This document shows positions 31,052 through 43,869 of a stretch of 64,000 nt of DNA, piece after piece (position 1 is the stretch's first letter; each line of letters opens with the position of its first letter). The notes beneath the pieces were generated by a model. The model was not told the DNA's origin. It searched no databases and worked only from the letters and a program-made list of their open reading frames with translations. The DNA is from Sipunculus nudus (Eukaryota; Annelida; Sipuncula; Golfingiida; Sipunculidae): NCBI GenBank assembly GCA_026874595.1, contig CM049307.1, positions 80,762,643-80,826,642 on the forward strand, given 5' to 3'. The position numbers were made by a program, and so were the translations under genes.

Positions 31052-32312
31052 GCTTAGCGGAAATTGACATCTGGTGAAGTTGCAGTGGAAGCTGCATTGT
31101 AAAGTTTAAGGTCAGATATATAAGCATAAGTTTGGACAAGGCAGTCATAAGGGATGTAATGTGACTACAAGATGTTATAATTCCCAATGACGAACCTCTT
31201 TTAGTGTGTATATCTAACCTTACCTTGAAAAGCCTCAAACAAACTGTTTCCATTTCATTTGATTTTTGGCGAGCGCTAATCACAACCTGTAGATGAAATA
31301 ACCGAATTTGTACCTAACGAATTTGTTGTGCGAAGGCGATTTATACTCCTTCTTTTTTAATTGTGGAATCCGGAAGTCTTAAAATTCCTGTTCGCCAAGG
31401 AAAAAGAGCATGCGCGTGGTTTCTGTAGATCACTTTGCATCAATGAAACTTGAATTTAACCATATTGATGCAGTAAAATAGGAATCGTTTATTTTATTAT
31501 TGTTTCATTATTTAAAGTTAATGTTGCTAATTAAAGAAACGTACATAAACAGGAAATTTTGTTTGAATTTGTTAATTTACAAAAATCATAGTCGAACAGA
31601 TAAATTTGAATATCATATGAGAATGTATGAAAATTAAAAGAAAGCATTAATAACCCTGTATTGAAATGTCATCGACTTTTTGTATTATAAAAGGTTGTTT
31701 CGGTGCTCCGAGTCAATTGTATTTTTTTACCTTGTTAAAGATTGGACTAAGACACTTGGTGTGGAAAAGATGATTCTGTTACAGAAAGATATTTCTGATA
31801 GATAACTAAGAAGTTGAATTTTGTCTACATATATCCCAAATACATATATTAAACCTTCCGTTTGGGAAACAGCTGATATCCTTGAAGGTCAATGACGAAG
31901 TGACGCCTAGTGGCTGCACTTGCGGTCTCTCCTTAAATATTGGTTGGAGATAGTAAAAAAGTGTTTTTAGTGTATAAATTGATAGAGTAAGGTTGCAACA
32001 GTCAAGGATTATATAGGAGCTTAATTTTAGCCGAAAGAAGACTGAAGTGAACTCAGTTTTTCTCCAGTTGTATGCTCAGTAGAGGCCCTAGTACCCGGCA
32101 CGACAAAACTGTGGCCAGCCACCAGTGACTTTCTGACCAGTTTTAGATGATTGGCCACTACATTTGATCGGTCTTTGTATGTCCGACTAAGGACCCTTGG
32201 ATTGTGTTCTAAAACACTAACAAAAAGAGGATTTACTGGTGTCACGATACGCATAAGGCACATTCACAAGGTAAACCACTGTTGCATGCAAACATAAACA
32301 AATCATCTGAAG

Positions 32313-33698
32313 TTGACTGGAATAATCTTTTTAAAGTGGACATTTCACACTTCTATCGAAAATAGAAATAACATTGTAGATAATAAAAGATTTGCACTGA
32401 TGAAATCAGGGTCGATTTCAAAGAAGGAAACAAATATATGCTCTTTTATATTGGACAATAATATGCATGTGTGTGCTCTCACTAAAACTTGGCTTAGAGA
32501 GGATGTGCCTGGTTAGATATCACTGAGCCAAATGGTTCCATATGCCTTCAGTTGTATCCATTATCCAAGGCCAGCAAACGGTGGTGGAGTATAACTGATA
32601 TTCCACCAAAGACTACGTCTCAAAAGAGCATCTGAAAGGAGCACAGTTGGTAACTCCTTTGAGGCTCTTTACAGTTACATATCCAGTATATTTACTTTTC
32701 GCATCATGGTTGTATATTGACCACCGCCATCGAGGAAAAATAATTGAAAACCGTCTCAGTTTCGTAGTCCCTTGAATACTACTCCTCATTTTGTGGTAAC
32801 ATAGTCATTACGGGAGATTTTAACATTCATGTAGATAATAATAATGATAAATATGCTGAAGATTTCCTGTTTTTGAAACATTCTTTTGGGTACCGTAAAC
32901 ATGCGATTCAGATGACTCACAGGCGAGGACATACTTTATACTTGATTCAACCACGTGAATATGACATTTCAGTTATTCAGAATATTCATACATGGGATCC
33001 AGTCATTCAGATCACATGGAAGTCTGTGGGGCACTGCAACTTGCACAGCCTAATCAATGGGAGAGTTATGTGAGATACCGAAAATTGCGATCACTTGACC
33101 ACATTGCTTTCATGCAGGAATTAACTAAATCTTCTGTATGCGAAAAAAAAGTGACGATGCTGATTCTTATAATGATGCTGTTGTTTTGTGTTACAATAAT
33201 GTACTTTGTGAAATTCCTGACCAGGTATTACCTGAGAGAACACGGAAGATAGTGATTTGTGAGGAATCAAAGAGGATCGATGAACACTTAAGAGAGGCAA
33301 AGCAGAGGATAAGTCAAATGGAGCGGTTGTACAACAAAACGACGCTGGAAGCTTATAAACAGATATTTATTGAACAAACGAAAGTGAAAAAGTGACTGAT
33401 CACGATTTTTAAACAAAATTGGTATGGTGAAGTGATTGACAACGCCAGTCATGGTGGAACTCTTTCTATAGTTGCTAATGAACTTTTAGGTCGTTCGAAG
33501 AAACATTTTTGTGTTACCTGATTATTCCTCAACTGAAGAAATTATGTCCAGATTTGGTGATTATTTTATCAGAAAAATCAAACCAATTCAGGACGGTATA
33601 GAACACAGTCGAGAATTAGATGCAGAGGGTCTTATACCTCAGTGTGAGGTTTACTGGACTCAGTTCACACAGGCCGGTGTTCATAATGTTTGTTAACT
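32313..33698 (+). pseudogene. decayed non-LTR retrotransposon, copy 2
   Basis: Duplicate of 18445-19830 with the same stops and frameshifts. The element was therefore already dead before the tandem duplication. Confidence 0.6.
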
Positions 33699-34220
33699 CA
33701 TCCGATCCTCCCCTAACATGTCCGACGGGCTTGACCCAGTTCCGACCGAGCTACCTCTCCCAAACCTACGCCAAATACTCAGGAAAGTCAAAGCACCAGT
33801 GTTACAGTCTAATAGGTTGTTGCTGTGCTCATAAACCAGCTTTCAAAAGTCACTAGGCAGGGATTTGTTAAATAACCTATCCTAGGAGCTCATTCTGTCT
33901 TCACTGTCTTCATTTTTTCTGTATTCGTCTCTACGATTCGTGAGTGACAGGGATAAAATAAAGGTTGCGAACGTTTCCCATAGGTTGCAAGATAGACATA
34001 TAGTGGTTCTCGGTTTAACAGTGGTAGTTACAACAAATTTTGACTTTTGAATTATTCCAAGCTTCATGTACAGAAACAGATTCAACAAACATGTTTTTCT
34101 TGATCATACACAATATCTACCAGGTAATGCATCAACACCGATCACGAAATCACGTATATTACCATTAAACAATATATAGGCATGTGAGAGTGGGCTTGTG
34201 TGATGAAATATTGAATATAA

Positions 34221-34223
<3 letters not shown>

Positions 34224-34264
<41 letters not shown>
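34224..34264. repeat. (TA)n microsatellite downstream of TLR C
   Basis: Counterpart of 20359-20400. Confidence 0.9.
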
Positions 34265-34266
<2 letters not shown>

Positions 34267-34552
34267 TTACTTAAAATGGGTTGTGGACATGCTGAATTCT
34301 ACTAGAAAGGCATGTATAAGATAAAAAAAAGTTCGGATTGTGTCATTACCTAATATATTTCATGATTTCATTTATTTATTAATAAATTTCATTGGAGTGC
34401 CTTATATACACAACGTAATTTAGTAGGATTGTCACAGGGTCTCCAAATAATGCATTTGTTGGAAATTTCTTAATGTTTCTTAATGTCCAATGGTATAATA
34501 TGCGCCCCACAGGATCCTATCTGGTAAAATTCAAAATTCAAAGCTATTGCGT

Positions 34553-36973
34553 CTAGTCTGTCAGAAGAAGCATGTTTGTTTGGTCTGGATTGCACATGTA
34601 GGTCTGAAGAGGGGCCCCAAGGCTGGCTTTCAGTCTCATTTTAAAAACCGCAATCATCTGTAGTTTGGTAGGCCAGTCAAGGTAACTGACACTGCGAATC
34701 ATTGCAGATAGTCCGGGTGGAAGCATTTTGCTGTTTTTCATACTGAGCATCTGAACGTATGGATGAACAACTGCAACCATCCGACTATGGCGGGAGTTCA
34801 GTGAGTGAGCATGCGAAAGCTGGGCTTCTAATTCACACCATCCGGATTTGATAAAATGCTTACTCACACACACTATGGTATTTCGACTCTTTGATATAGC
34901 GTCTAAAATATTAGATGTGATAGGAAACCCTGGCCGGAAGTGACGATAATGTAAACACACACGGTAAGGCCTTGTTTTGTCTTCCTCCAGTGGTCTCACG
35001 ATATACTCATCAACGAAGTCTTCGTCTTTACTTGAGTAGGAAACGAAGGCATCAAACATAAACTCATCGTTTTTCTGGGCTGCCTCTTGGTTGAGCGTTA
35101 TAAGATACTTGACCATGGTTAAGTGATACTGAATTTGCCACTTGAAACGGCAAATCAAGTTCAATATCGTTATCAGTAATAATACAATGGCAAAGAGAAC
35201 AAAAGCAATGGTATCCTCAGTTCTCATTTCCATGCAATGCTTTTCAAGTCTATTGGTTTCGCTCAGGAGAACATGAGGCTTCCCATCCTCTCCAGTACAA
35301 GTCAACGGTCGAGTACTCGAGTGCAGTCCCGTGATGGTGAGCTTACTCCTGATAAGAAAGTATATTTCTCTTAACGCTTCACAGGAGCACTCAATTGGAT
35401 TGTCTAACAAGTTCAATTCTATCTGGCTTTTTGTATTCCTGCGTTTCTGAATTCCTTCCAGGCTATCCAGACCAGTACGACTGATATATTGAAACTCATT
35501 ATCACTCAGATCAATGTACTCAATAGAGTCCAACCATCGAAAATGTCGGTGTGTATCATTTATTTTATTTCCTTGTAATAATAGCCAACGCATTTTCTTC
35601 TGATAGCGGAATATTTGATCCGGCAAGTCATGTATATTTAAGTAAGTCAGTTCCAGGTAAATTAGATCAGCGTTTCTTGCAAATAGTTCATCAGATATTT
35701 TATGTTGAAAGACTTCAGGGGAGACACTGTTATTCATGAGCAACATTTGCAGGTTCGGCATTTTGTAAAAGAAACGATCGTCAATATGCCCGCACTGGAT
35801 ATCCCGCAGGTTGAGATATTTGAGACGGAACGTGCAGCAAAAAGTTCCATTTAGGTATTTCAGTCTAGTACCACCAACGTCAAGAAACTGTAGTCCATGT
35901 AACGTTAACCAGTACTTTTGACCATCGACGCCGAAAGGATGATACCCAAGCTGATCTAACACAACAACACTCAAGTTGGGTAAGAATACTCCAATCACCA
36001 CTGTATCTTGCACCCTGTTCGGTATAATAGGATTTGATATATTAGGATTGCCGGTAACAAACTTCCCCCAGTTGAACGTAGGATGTAGTCTAGGGGGTGG
36101 GAGAGTAGGGTTACAATGTTTTGCTATATATTGGCACCCTATGTCTATTCTAACCAAGTGTTTTAATGCGGGAATAAAAAATAATACTTCCCTGTCTCCT
36201 ACTATCTTGTTATCCCGTAATGACAAATATCGCAGGTGCTTTAGATTTAATAGGAAACCAACTGTAACTCTGGCGATTTTGTTTCTTTCTAAGTATAAGT
36301 GGGTAACATTTGATAGGCATCGTGAGAAATCAGGTTCGACAGTAAGACTGAATCTTAATGTATGCTTAAGGGCACCATTCAAAGTAATGCGGGTGAGATT
36401 TTTTGATGCCCCACAAAATAAATTACCAATGTTGGTTATATCTATGTTACAATGATCTGCAATAATTTCATTTAAGTTTGGCATTGGTTTAAATGCATGA
36501 GGCATAAACGTCGTCTGAATGTCTTTATTTTTCTGCCAAAACGACAACACCCTGAGCTTATTTAACCCCAAGAAGGCGTCACTCTCTACCCGGCTTATCT
36601 CTATATGATTGATGAGCAACCGATTCAGGTTTTGATAGGAGATGAAGGAATTATTTTTCAGGATGACAATATCTAGAGACAGGAGATTTAACACAGCTAT
36701 TGGCCACCGCCCGGTGAGATGACTTAACTCGCTTGCAGTTGGTATCTTTAGCAACCCTTCACATGTCACTTCAGCTTCAGGTTTGCCCAGTTTTGTTGCA
36801 AATTTGACATTACATGGAGACTTGTTGTCTGTTACAGTATGCTGGTGCGAAGGATATGTTAATGCAGGACTGACGACTGGTCTTATAAGTCCGACAGTGT
36901 GTCCTTTTCTACTGGTTTTGGCCATTACAGCCAGAAAACATGCGATCAGCATTGCCCTCATGATATGGATCAT
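34553..36973 (-). CDS. Toll-like receptor C (identical to TLR B)
   Basis: An 806-residue receptor with the same sequence as TLR B over the whole protein. The open frame continues upstream to 37012, but the start at 36973 is preferred because the acceptor (TTCAATACAG) lies 15 nt upstream. Domain order: signal peptide, LRRs, cysteine-rich C-cap, TM helix, then the TIR with RHFRPG in the BB loop and FK in place of box-3 FW. I saw no base differences across the exon in reading both copies. This is either very recent duplication, conversion, or one locus assembled twice. Confidence 0.93.
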   Translation of the reverse strand: MIHIMRAMLIACFLAVMAKTSRKGHTVGLIRPVVSPALTYPSHQHTVTDNKSPCNVKFATKLGKPEAEVTCEGLLKIPTASELSHLTGRWPIAVLNLLSLDIVILKNNSFISYQNLNRLLINHIEISRVESDAFLGLNKLRVLSFWQKNKDIQTTFMPHAFKPMPNLNEIIADHCNIDITNIGNLFCGASKNLTRITLNGALKHTLRFSLTVEPDFSRCLSNVTHLYLERNKIARVTVGFLLNLKHLRYLSLRDNKIVGDREVLFFIPALKHLVRIDIGCQYIAKHCNPTLPPPRLHPTFNWGKFVTGNPNISNPIIPNRVQDTVVIGVFLPNLSVVVLDQLGYHPFGVDGQKYWLTLHGLQFLDVGGTRLKYLNGTFCCTFRLKYLNLRDIQCGHIDDRFFYKMPNLQMLLMNNSVSPEVFQHKISDELFARNADLIYLELTYLNIHDLPDQIFRYQKKMRWLLLQGNKINDTHRHFRWLDSIEYIDLSDNEFQYISRTGLDSLEGIQKRRNTKSQIELNLLDNPIECSCEALREIYFLIRSKLTITGLHSSTRPLTCTGEDGKPHVLLSETNRLEKHCMEMRTEDTIAFVLFAIVLLLITILNLICRFKWQIQYHLTMVKYLITLNQEAAQKNDEFMFDAFVSYSSKDEDFVDEYIVRPLEEDKTRPYRVCLHYRHFRPGFPITSNILDAISKSRNTIVCVSKHFIKSGWCELEAQLSHAHSLNSRHSRMVAVVHPYVQMLSMKNSKMLPPGLSAMIRSVSYLDWPTKLQMIAVFKMRLKASLGAPLQTYMCNPDQTNMLLLTD

Positions 36974-36988
36974 TTTCTTGTCTGCTGT
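36974..36988 (-). other. 5' UTR segment after splice acceptor, TLR C
   Basis: Same 15 nt and acceptor as TLR B. Confidence 0.6.
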
Positions 36989-37669
36989 CTGTATTGAACA
37001 AGAATAAGACATTAATATCAGGAAACTAGTTTTTGTTATTCAAATTTGATAATTAAAAAAAGTAAACAATGATCGATTATCGATCGATCAGTCCAGGGAG
37101 CTTCGACATAATGTAAAAATATATAAACCACATGTTCACTCTTGTATCTTGGTCGATTTTAAGATCACCATTCATATAAAAAAGTATATTAAGGTTATCA
37201 TAAAAGTTCAAGGACACGCTCGGTTCTTCGAACGTTATCCACCACGGCTCACATTTCTGCTTTAGTGCTGGTTGCTACGTTATGTCCTGTTTTTCACGTG
37301 TTTTATCAACACAGAAAAATTTTATTTCTCTTGATAATATATCTTGACGACAAAAATACTTTTTCAGCAAATACACAAAAAGGTAATGAGATAAATAAAT
37401 AATAATATATGCCAGTCACCCATAAAATCGATTAATCGACACACGACTTCACAAAATCTTCTTTTCATATATATATATATGTGTGTGTATATATATATAC
37501 CTGATATACTTAATATAGCAATATTTATGTAAATTCAAGATCACCATTGTTGTTATCATCAGTTTTTTTCTTTAATTAGACCCCAGGAATGCGTACATTT
37601 TCTGTCAATATTGGCACATCCAGAAGAAAAGAAAGAATTAAAAGGTAAAAAACAGCAAAACAAAATTAC

Positions 37670-37741
37670 CTTGCCTCCGTTGCAGCACAGAAGTATTCTT
37701 TGTCTCTCCGCTTACTTAAATCTCAAACTGCAGTATCTGTG

Positions 37742-37744
<3 letters not shown>
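37670..37744 (-). other. putative non-coding first exon of TLR C
   Basis: Identical to 23806-23880, with donor GCAAG|GTAATTTT on the minus strand. Confidence 0.4.

Positions 37745-37803
<59 letters not shown>
37744..37803. repeat. (TA)n microsatellite in TLR C promoter region
   Basis: About 60 bp of alternating TA. Confidence 0.9.
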
Positions 37804-37805
<2 letters not shown>

Positions 37806-39435
37806 CTATAGAGGACCGGTCGTTATATTATTTACGATCACGTGCCAATAGACCAGCAGTTGATGACTTGTTGATAATGAATGAATACGAATCCGTAGTT
37901 ATACAAAATGTCGGTTAGTTTCAGAGAAAAACTGGAGATGTAGATGCGGGTAATTTTAAGATAAAATCTTTCTTGTTAAATCAGTTGATAACATCGGTCG
38001 CTGATCTACCCACACCCTGAACTCATGACTTACACCACCAAAAATATATAACGAGAGGGTAGTTGGCAGAGCGTACATATAACTTTAGCAAGTCCAACAG
38101 CTAACAAACTTCTATACTATAAATATAATAAATAACAAATTAGTGTTTAAATGTTGTCAAAGTAATACAGAGGAGAAAGGATTAACTATTGAGTTTTATT
38201 CTTTGCGTATATTGTGTCATTATCATATTTACCTATTATTAAATGCGGGTTCACTATAAGATACTTTGATCAGATAGAGCAAAAGATGAACCCACGTTAG
38301 TATATAATTTTTAACAGTATTCTACTACATAAATTACAAAATAGGATAATAAATTTCACTTCAGGCCAGGGTGTGTGTATTGCATGAAGCCATTGACAAA
38401 TACAACAAACGCATGTAGTATGTCCAGAATAAATGTGGATTCACTTACATACAACAAAACTTAAAATCTGCAAAACCCTTTAAAATGAGGGTTCGTAAAT
38501 GGAGTGCCCGTAAGGAATTAAACCCATACTGATTAAATAAAAACAAATTTTCAGTTTTTCATTTAGCAACCCAGGGTTGGCCCCCTGGAAAATGTATCCA
38601 TTTGGGCTGTATCAATACACCGATATACGGATACGAATAGATACGCAACGTCGATACGGTTACCGATGCGCTTTACATACTGTGTCGGGCGTATCGAGGT
38701 TAACAATGAATGCTAATAAAAATTGATACAAGACTACTTAACCGGAACTACTTATAAATCTGTTCCTCCTTGTATTTGTTATTTTAGCTGTTAAGACTTA
38801 AACGAAACATATGTTTTGCCATATTATCGACTGGATAAGAAATATATATAAGCATATCAGGGTTCCGATGACAGGTCGGCGAGTGTGAGCGATATAAGGA
38901 GAATATTACTGGCATGAGCCTTTCTAAGGGGCCAATCCACCGGAGTTTGTGGCAGAAGCCTCCTGATCCGCCCGCCGCTTACGAAAATGAGAGAGTATAA
39001 ACCCCACCCTGAAAATCAAAATTTTCCTAAATGTCATTTTCCAGCACATGATACAGTATATTTATTTGTGTGAAGAATTCTAAGCTCAGTTTTCAACACC
39101 TTTTTATTTATGTTTTAAACTTTTATAGGCAAACACTCATGATTATTCGATTCATTAAGGCAACTGAAACAAACGATTTCCTAATCTTTTTTATTATGAG
39201 ATGCCAAGTTGAAAGAATATTGATTCAAATATGAAATATTAGAAATTGGAAATGGAAATCCCGAAATAGTTATATATTTGTTCAAAAGTAGGCGTCTTAT
39301 TCCCCTTAAAAATGAGGGTGGAGAATAATATTTTGTCCAATCATACTTAATCCCAATCCCTAAAAGTGTGGGGGACAGGTCCACTCCTCTTGACACGAGG
39401 CCTATGGTTTCGCTGAAGTGATGAACTCGATACCC

Positions 39436-39467
<32 letters not shown>

Positions 39468-39468
39468 A
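39436..39468. repeat. (TG)n microsatellite
   Basis: Copy-2 counterpart of the (TA)n(TG)n tract at 25583-25640, here mainly TG. Confidence 0.85.
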
Positions 39469-39657
39469 TTACATATTGCTACTGTTATTTTTTTGTTTAT
39501 GTTATCACAAGAGGGTATGTATATTTCGTTCTATAACCCATCATTTTATCTCTACTTGACTCAATTGTAAGCGAAACTTTTTCTCGATGTGCTTATATAC
39601 CGCTTATATTATCATATTATTATTAAACATAAACCACTATTTCATAATGTATGTTCA

Positions 39658-39775
39658 ACATCAGGAGGTAATTGTTCGGGGCTAATAGCCCGGGGGTAAT
39701 AGTTTTGGGTGTTAGTTGTCCGGGGGGGTAATTGGGGGGGGGGGCGAAATTGTCCGGGGGGTATATGTCTTAAAA
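39658..39775. repeat. G-rich minisatellite, copy 2
   Basis: Counterpart of 25835-25945 with small length changes in the G runs. Confidence 0.7.
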
Positions 39776-40389
39776 CCAAATGCAGCATCCATTTGCAAAC
39801 ACGGCATTCTTCTCTCGAGAAAAAAAATCTGCCAGAAGCGCTCAGAAGATTTGAATATCCAATGTTAAACTGAAACTTTAGCAGCAGACGAAAATGTGGC
39901 ACCAGCTTGGTCGTGATGATTCAATTAATTGTGGTTTCGTCATTTCATTATCACTAGACAAAGACAATTAACATAAAACGATTGATAATGGGAACCAGTC
40001 ATCTTTATCTTTCCATCATTACACATAATTTATTAACCAATTCCCAAATGTAGGAAGTATCTCGCAGACTTTTGCAAGAGCATAGATTACTTTCCAATGG
40101 TAAACTTTAACGTTGGACCTACCCTCTGGTTTATTTCTTCAGCTCTTTGACTGTATGGTGTGGCTGTGGGCAAAAATAATGAGATACACACGTACAGCCG
40201 TATATGTGTGAGATGTCCTGTTTTGCTGGCCTTGCTTACCAATATCACATATGAACCAGTCCCGGATTTCCGACCAGTAGTATCTTCGTCATTCCAGACC
40301 GCAGCACATGGTCCCGGGTGGAGCTAATAGAAAACCGGTGGCGCCGTCTGTTGGCGCATCAGTATAAATCAACACAACATCGTGTGTAT

Positions 40390-41819
40390 CTGGGTTGGGT
40401 CCTATTAAACAGGTTCTATTACAGTTACTCTTACTTCTTAATCCACCTATTACTTTTACTATTTCTTTTACAACATTTGTTCATCTATTACTATTGCCAT
40501 TACTTGGCTTCCATTAGTATTACTATTACTATTCCTTTACTTACAAATAGTGATACAAGCATATGCAGACCTTGCCCCCTACATTACCCCAGTACGTGAT
40601 ACTTTAATATGTTCGTATATGTAAACTGTGACTTTTTAAATTTTGTCCTAAATTAAAATGAAATTCAATAGTTTTAAATCTTTCAGTATAAATGAGCTTT
40701 CTTTTGCAATCAATGCGCTTTATTCAGCTAAGTGCAGCATTATTTTCAGCCAGTTCATGATCAGTACAACATAAACCAAATTTCGGTAGGTCCATATTCA
40801 CCACGGTTAATGACACTATCTTTAACATGTAATCATTCATGTCACACAATGTTCAACAAAAATTTAAATAAAATAAACTTCATGTTAAGCCAGTTTTAAA
40901 AGAAAAAGAGTAAGGTTTGAATAATCATGATAGACAAAAATATTGAAATAATGTTTGGGGCAATTTAATATGATTAAATATTATCAGTACCAGTTCAACA
41001 CTACATAAATCCAGTAATATATATATGTTATCTTTTCATTATAGAATATACAATGTGCATGTAGCCCATCTTGCTTGTAGCATTCAAATTGAACCTATTC
41101 ATGTTCATCAAAACACAGAAGTCTGTGAATTTTCTTGTCTACATCAAATTATTACATCTCGCCAGGTGAGTCCATTTCGATTTTTCTTGAGCAGGTGTTT
41201 ATTGAACATGAAAAAAAAATAGATTTTCAAATACGATCAGGAAGCCATTGTACATAGACTGCAATACTGGTTAGTACAAACAGGGCCTCATTCACTGTTT
41301 GTGGCACCACTATTTATTATAGTAATAAACTTATCAAAGGTTTTGAATCAGACTGTCTACCTCTGAAGTACTCAAACATCAGCAACACTGCAGCAGCACT
41401 GTCTTGCTTTAACTGACAGTTATTTGCTCCACATTTGTGAAAACTGACCAAGTACTAATGCAGCGTATACTCACCAACCTTAGTTAATGGATCTGTAAAC
41501 AAATCCAGGGTTTGATCTAATTGGGTATCACCTCAAACCAATGCCCGATGCCCCGTGTCCACTGGACCATGACAGCATTTAGCATCAACTAATCACACTA
41601 CAGCTTTAGCCTTTTCCTGTGATTCAGTATAATCATCCTACCACGTTTTGTTCATGTGTTATAACATTTAAAGTAATAGTTATTATTCTATTATTTAGGG
41701 TCCTATTACTTTTACTAATACAGATTAAATATTTTTTGTCTTTTACTTTTACTGTTACCCTGAAAACTTGTAATTTTCTACAACCATTATTATAACATAT
41801 AAGTAATACCCCATCCCTA
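40390..41819. mobile_element. non-autonomous hAT-like element, copy 2
   Basis: Duplicate of 26575-27998 with the same termini and flanks. It carries several substitutions and indels relative to copy 1. Confidence 0.5.
41045..41165 (+). other. orphan exon-like block, copy 2
   Basis: Identical to 27223-27343, including both splice signals. Confidence 0.3.
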
Positions 41820-41820
41820 G

Positions 41821-41822
<2 letters not shown>

Positions 41823-41870
<48 letters not shown>
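41823..41870. repeat. (TA)n microsatellite
   Basis: Counterpart of 28003-28044, slightly longer. Confidence 0.9.
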
Positions 41871-41873
<3 letters not shown>

Positions 41874-42954
41874 AGGTCTGTCCCGTTGTTTTTATAGACG
41901 CCTTTCTAGGCACTCACGCGTCATAACGTCTTTCTGCAGTGACGTTATCCGTGGCGGTCACGTTATACGTCGTAACCTTTTCGGCCAGCTCTGCACCCGT
42001 CTGTCAAAAACAACCCTGTGTTTCTGTTCAGGGTATTAAAATTAATTATATGTTTTTTTGTGAAATAATGGGGGCTGGCTGGCGGCTATTGCTTTTAAGT
42101 TTTTCTCTACCATGAAAATGGCGAAAAACTCACTTACTGGCACATGCAGAATTGACAACAAATGGTTAAAACATATATAACCATTTTTTTCTACCATGAA
42201 AGTAGCGTAAAGTATCGTTATATCTCATGCACTGGCACATGAAGAATTGACAACCAATAATTAAAACATAAGACAACAAACGTTGTATACATTGAATTAG
42301 TCAACAGTTTGAAAGGATCCTCGAAATAAGTGATATTTGTAATTCTTCTACGTGTATTATTGACAGGCAAATCATATTAAATAGGAATACATGTGTCAAA
42401 ATCTCAAGATGAATTATGCAACATGCGGGCCCGGCCGCCGGTTATTACATGGGGGATTCCCCTTCGAAATGCATGAAAGTCACGCGTGCTTACACCAGAT
42501 CCGAGATCGTTTAATAAAGAAAAAATAGCAGTTTCCTTAAATATTACATTATCTTTGTTTATATTTTTTTGCCTAAAAGAAGATCACAACAGATCGGTAT
42601 CGCGATAGAAATTATAGAATGAAATCGTTTTTGCAATGTGAAAATAGATGTATGTTTCCCCTCCCTATTCGCCTCACATCCCCTAATTTTAGGAATAAAT
42701 AATGACTACTTCAAAAGTCACAGCATTCACAGATAATTTTTATTCCGGTTAATTTGACTTGAAGATTAAGGTCAAGGTCACAAGTGTTCGAACACCTCTG
42801 AGATATTGGTAGAAACAATTAAATTAAAGAAGATATAAATCCATCGGGGGTCAGTGAAAATCACTGGCCCTAACAGGAAAATAAGTTAACCTCGAAATTT
42901 AAATATATATATTTTTTTCAATCTAAGTTAAAAGCACGGTTTGAACAACATATG

Positions 42955-43125
42955 TTAAACTAGATATTTCTGGGCACCTCAGGTAACATGTGGTATCCAC
43001 AGACATTTAACCCCCCCCCCCCCCCCCCTCTTTAAGAATAGGCCCCCAATCCTTAACTGCATATACTGACACTCGGCAAGCGATTATGGTTTCTTCCATC
43101 TATCATCTTGAAAAAAAAAACAAAA
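42955..43125. repeat. dispersed repeat holding the duplication's right edge
   Basis: CTAGATATTTCTGGGCACCT, a poly-C run, AAGAATAGGCCCCCA, ATATACTGACACT(C/T)GGCAAG and TTTCTTCCATCTATC occur here and again at about 53651-53790. The tandem duplication ends about 40 bp inside it, at 42995. Confidence 0.75.
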
Positions 43126-43176
43126 TTTTCAACAAATATGGGCAAATACGGTGAATCAGAGCATTAATTTAGTTTA

Positions 43177-43800
43177 CGGAAACTGAAAGGTAGGTGGCGC
43201 CACCTGTCTGGTTTATGAGAAAATTTTCCAAGATGAATTGACATAGCAAATTTAAGACCAATACCTTGAACCACTCGGAGATATGAGCAATTTACAACCA
43301 TAACACATGTACAGATGGACGCCACGGCAAAACGATTGCAGCTGGCGCCACCAGTCCTGAGTACAAGATGGAGGAGTCCAAGATCTATGGATATGCATAA
43401 TTTCAGGCCAATAAGGCAAATCATTCCTGAGAAAAGAGCATTAAAAAATTTACAGAAACCGGAAGGTAGGTGGCGCCACCTGTCTTGTTTACGAGAAAAC
43501 TTTCCAAGATGGATGGACATGCTAAATTTTAGACCAATATCTTTAACCATTCCGGAGATAGAAGCAATTTTCACCAAAAGCACATGTACAGATGGGCGCC
43601 ACGCCAAAACGACTGCGGATGGCGCCACCAGTCTTGAGTACAAAATGGAGGAGTCCAAGATCTATGGATATGCACAATTTCTGGTCAATTTGTCCATTAG
43701 TTTTAGACTAAAGTGCACACAGTACTGTCAAGTGGCAATGATGAGGTATTAAAAAGCGTGAAAACAAGAAAAGGACAGAAGGTGGCGCCACCTGTGTTCC
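43177..43800. repeat. tandem repeat, about 275 bp, with GGTGGCGCCACC palindromes
   Basis: Two full units (43177-43449, 43450-43735) and part of a third. Each unit has an AGGTGGCGCCACCTGTCT site and a GGCGCCACCAGTC site about 145 bp later, plus CACATGTACAGATGG and GTCCAAGATCTATGGATATG blocks. The long open frames on both strands here are by-products of the repeat. Confidence 0.8.
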
Positions 43801-43869
43801 GTAGTAGACAAAGCTATGCACAATCTTCGGTCAATTTGATTTTTGGACCAATCCATGCATCTCTTATTT

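Larger units (their letters stand above)
29184..42995. repeat. 13.81 kb tandem duplication, copy 2
   Basis: Duplicate of 15318-29183, in the same orientation and directly abutting. The junction at 29183/29184 joins ...GTAACATGTGGTA to ACAACTGGATG with no shared bases at the seam, so it looks like end joining rather than recombination between repeats. The right end continues at 42996 into the intact dispersed repeat. Confidence 0.93.

Noticed and set aside
15318-42995. Duplication by unequal recombination between flanking repeats
   Set aside because: The sequences at the two breakpoints share no homology at the seam.
43164-43752. Overlapping 164- and 145-codon frames on opposite strands
   Set aside because: Both arise from the ~275-bp tandem repeat with palindromic cores; there is no start context, domain or splice support.
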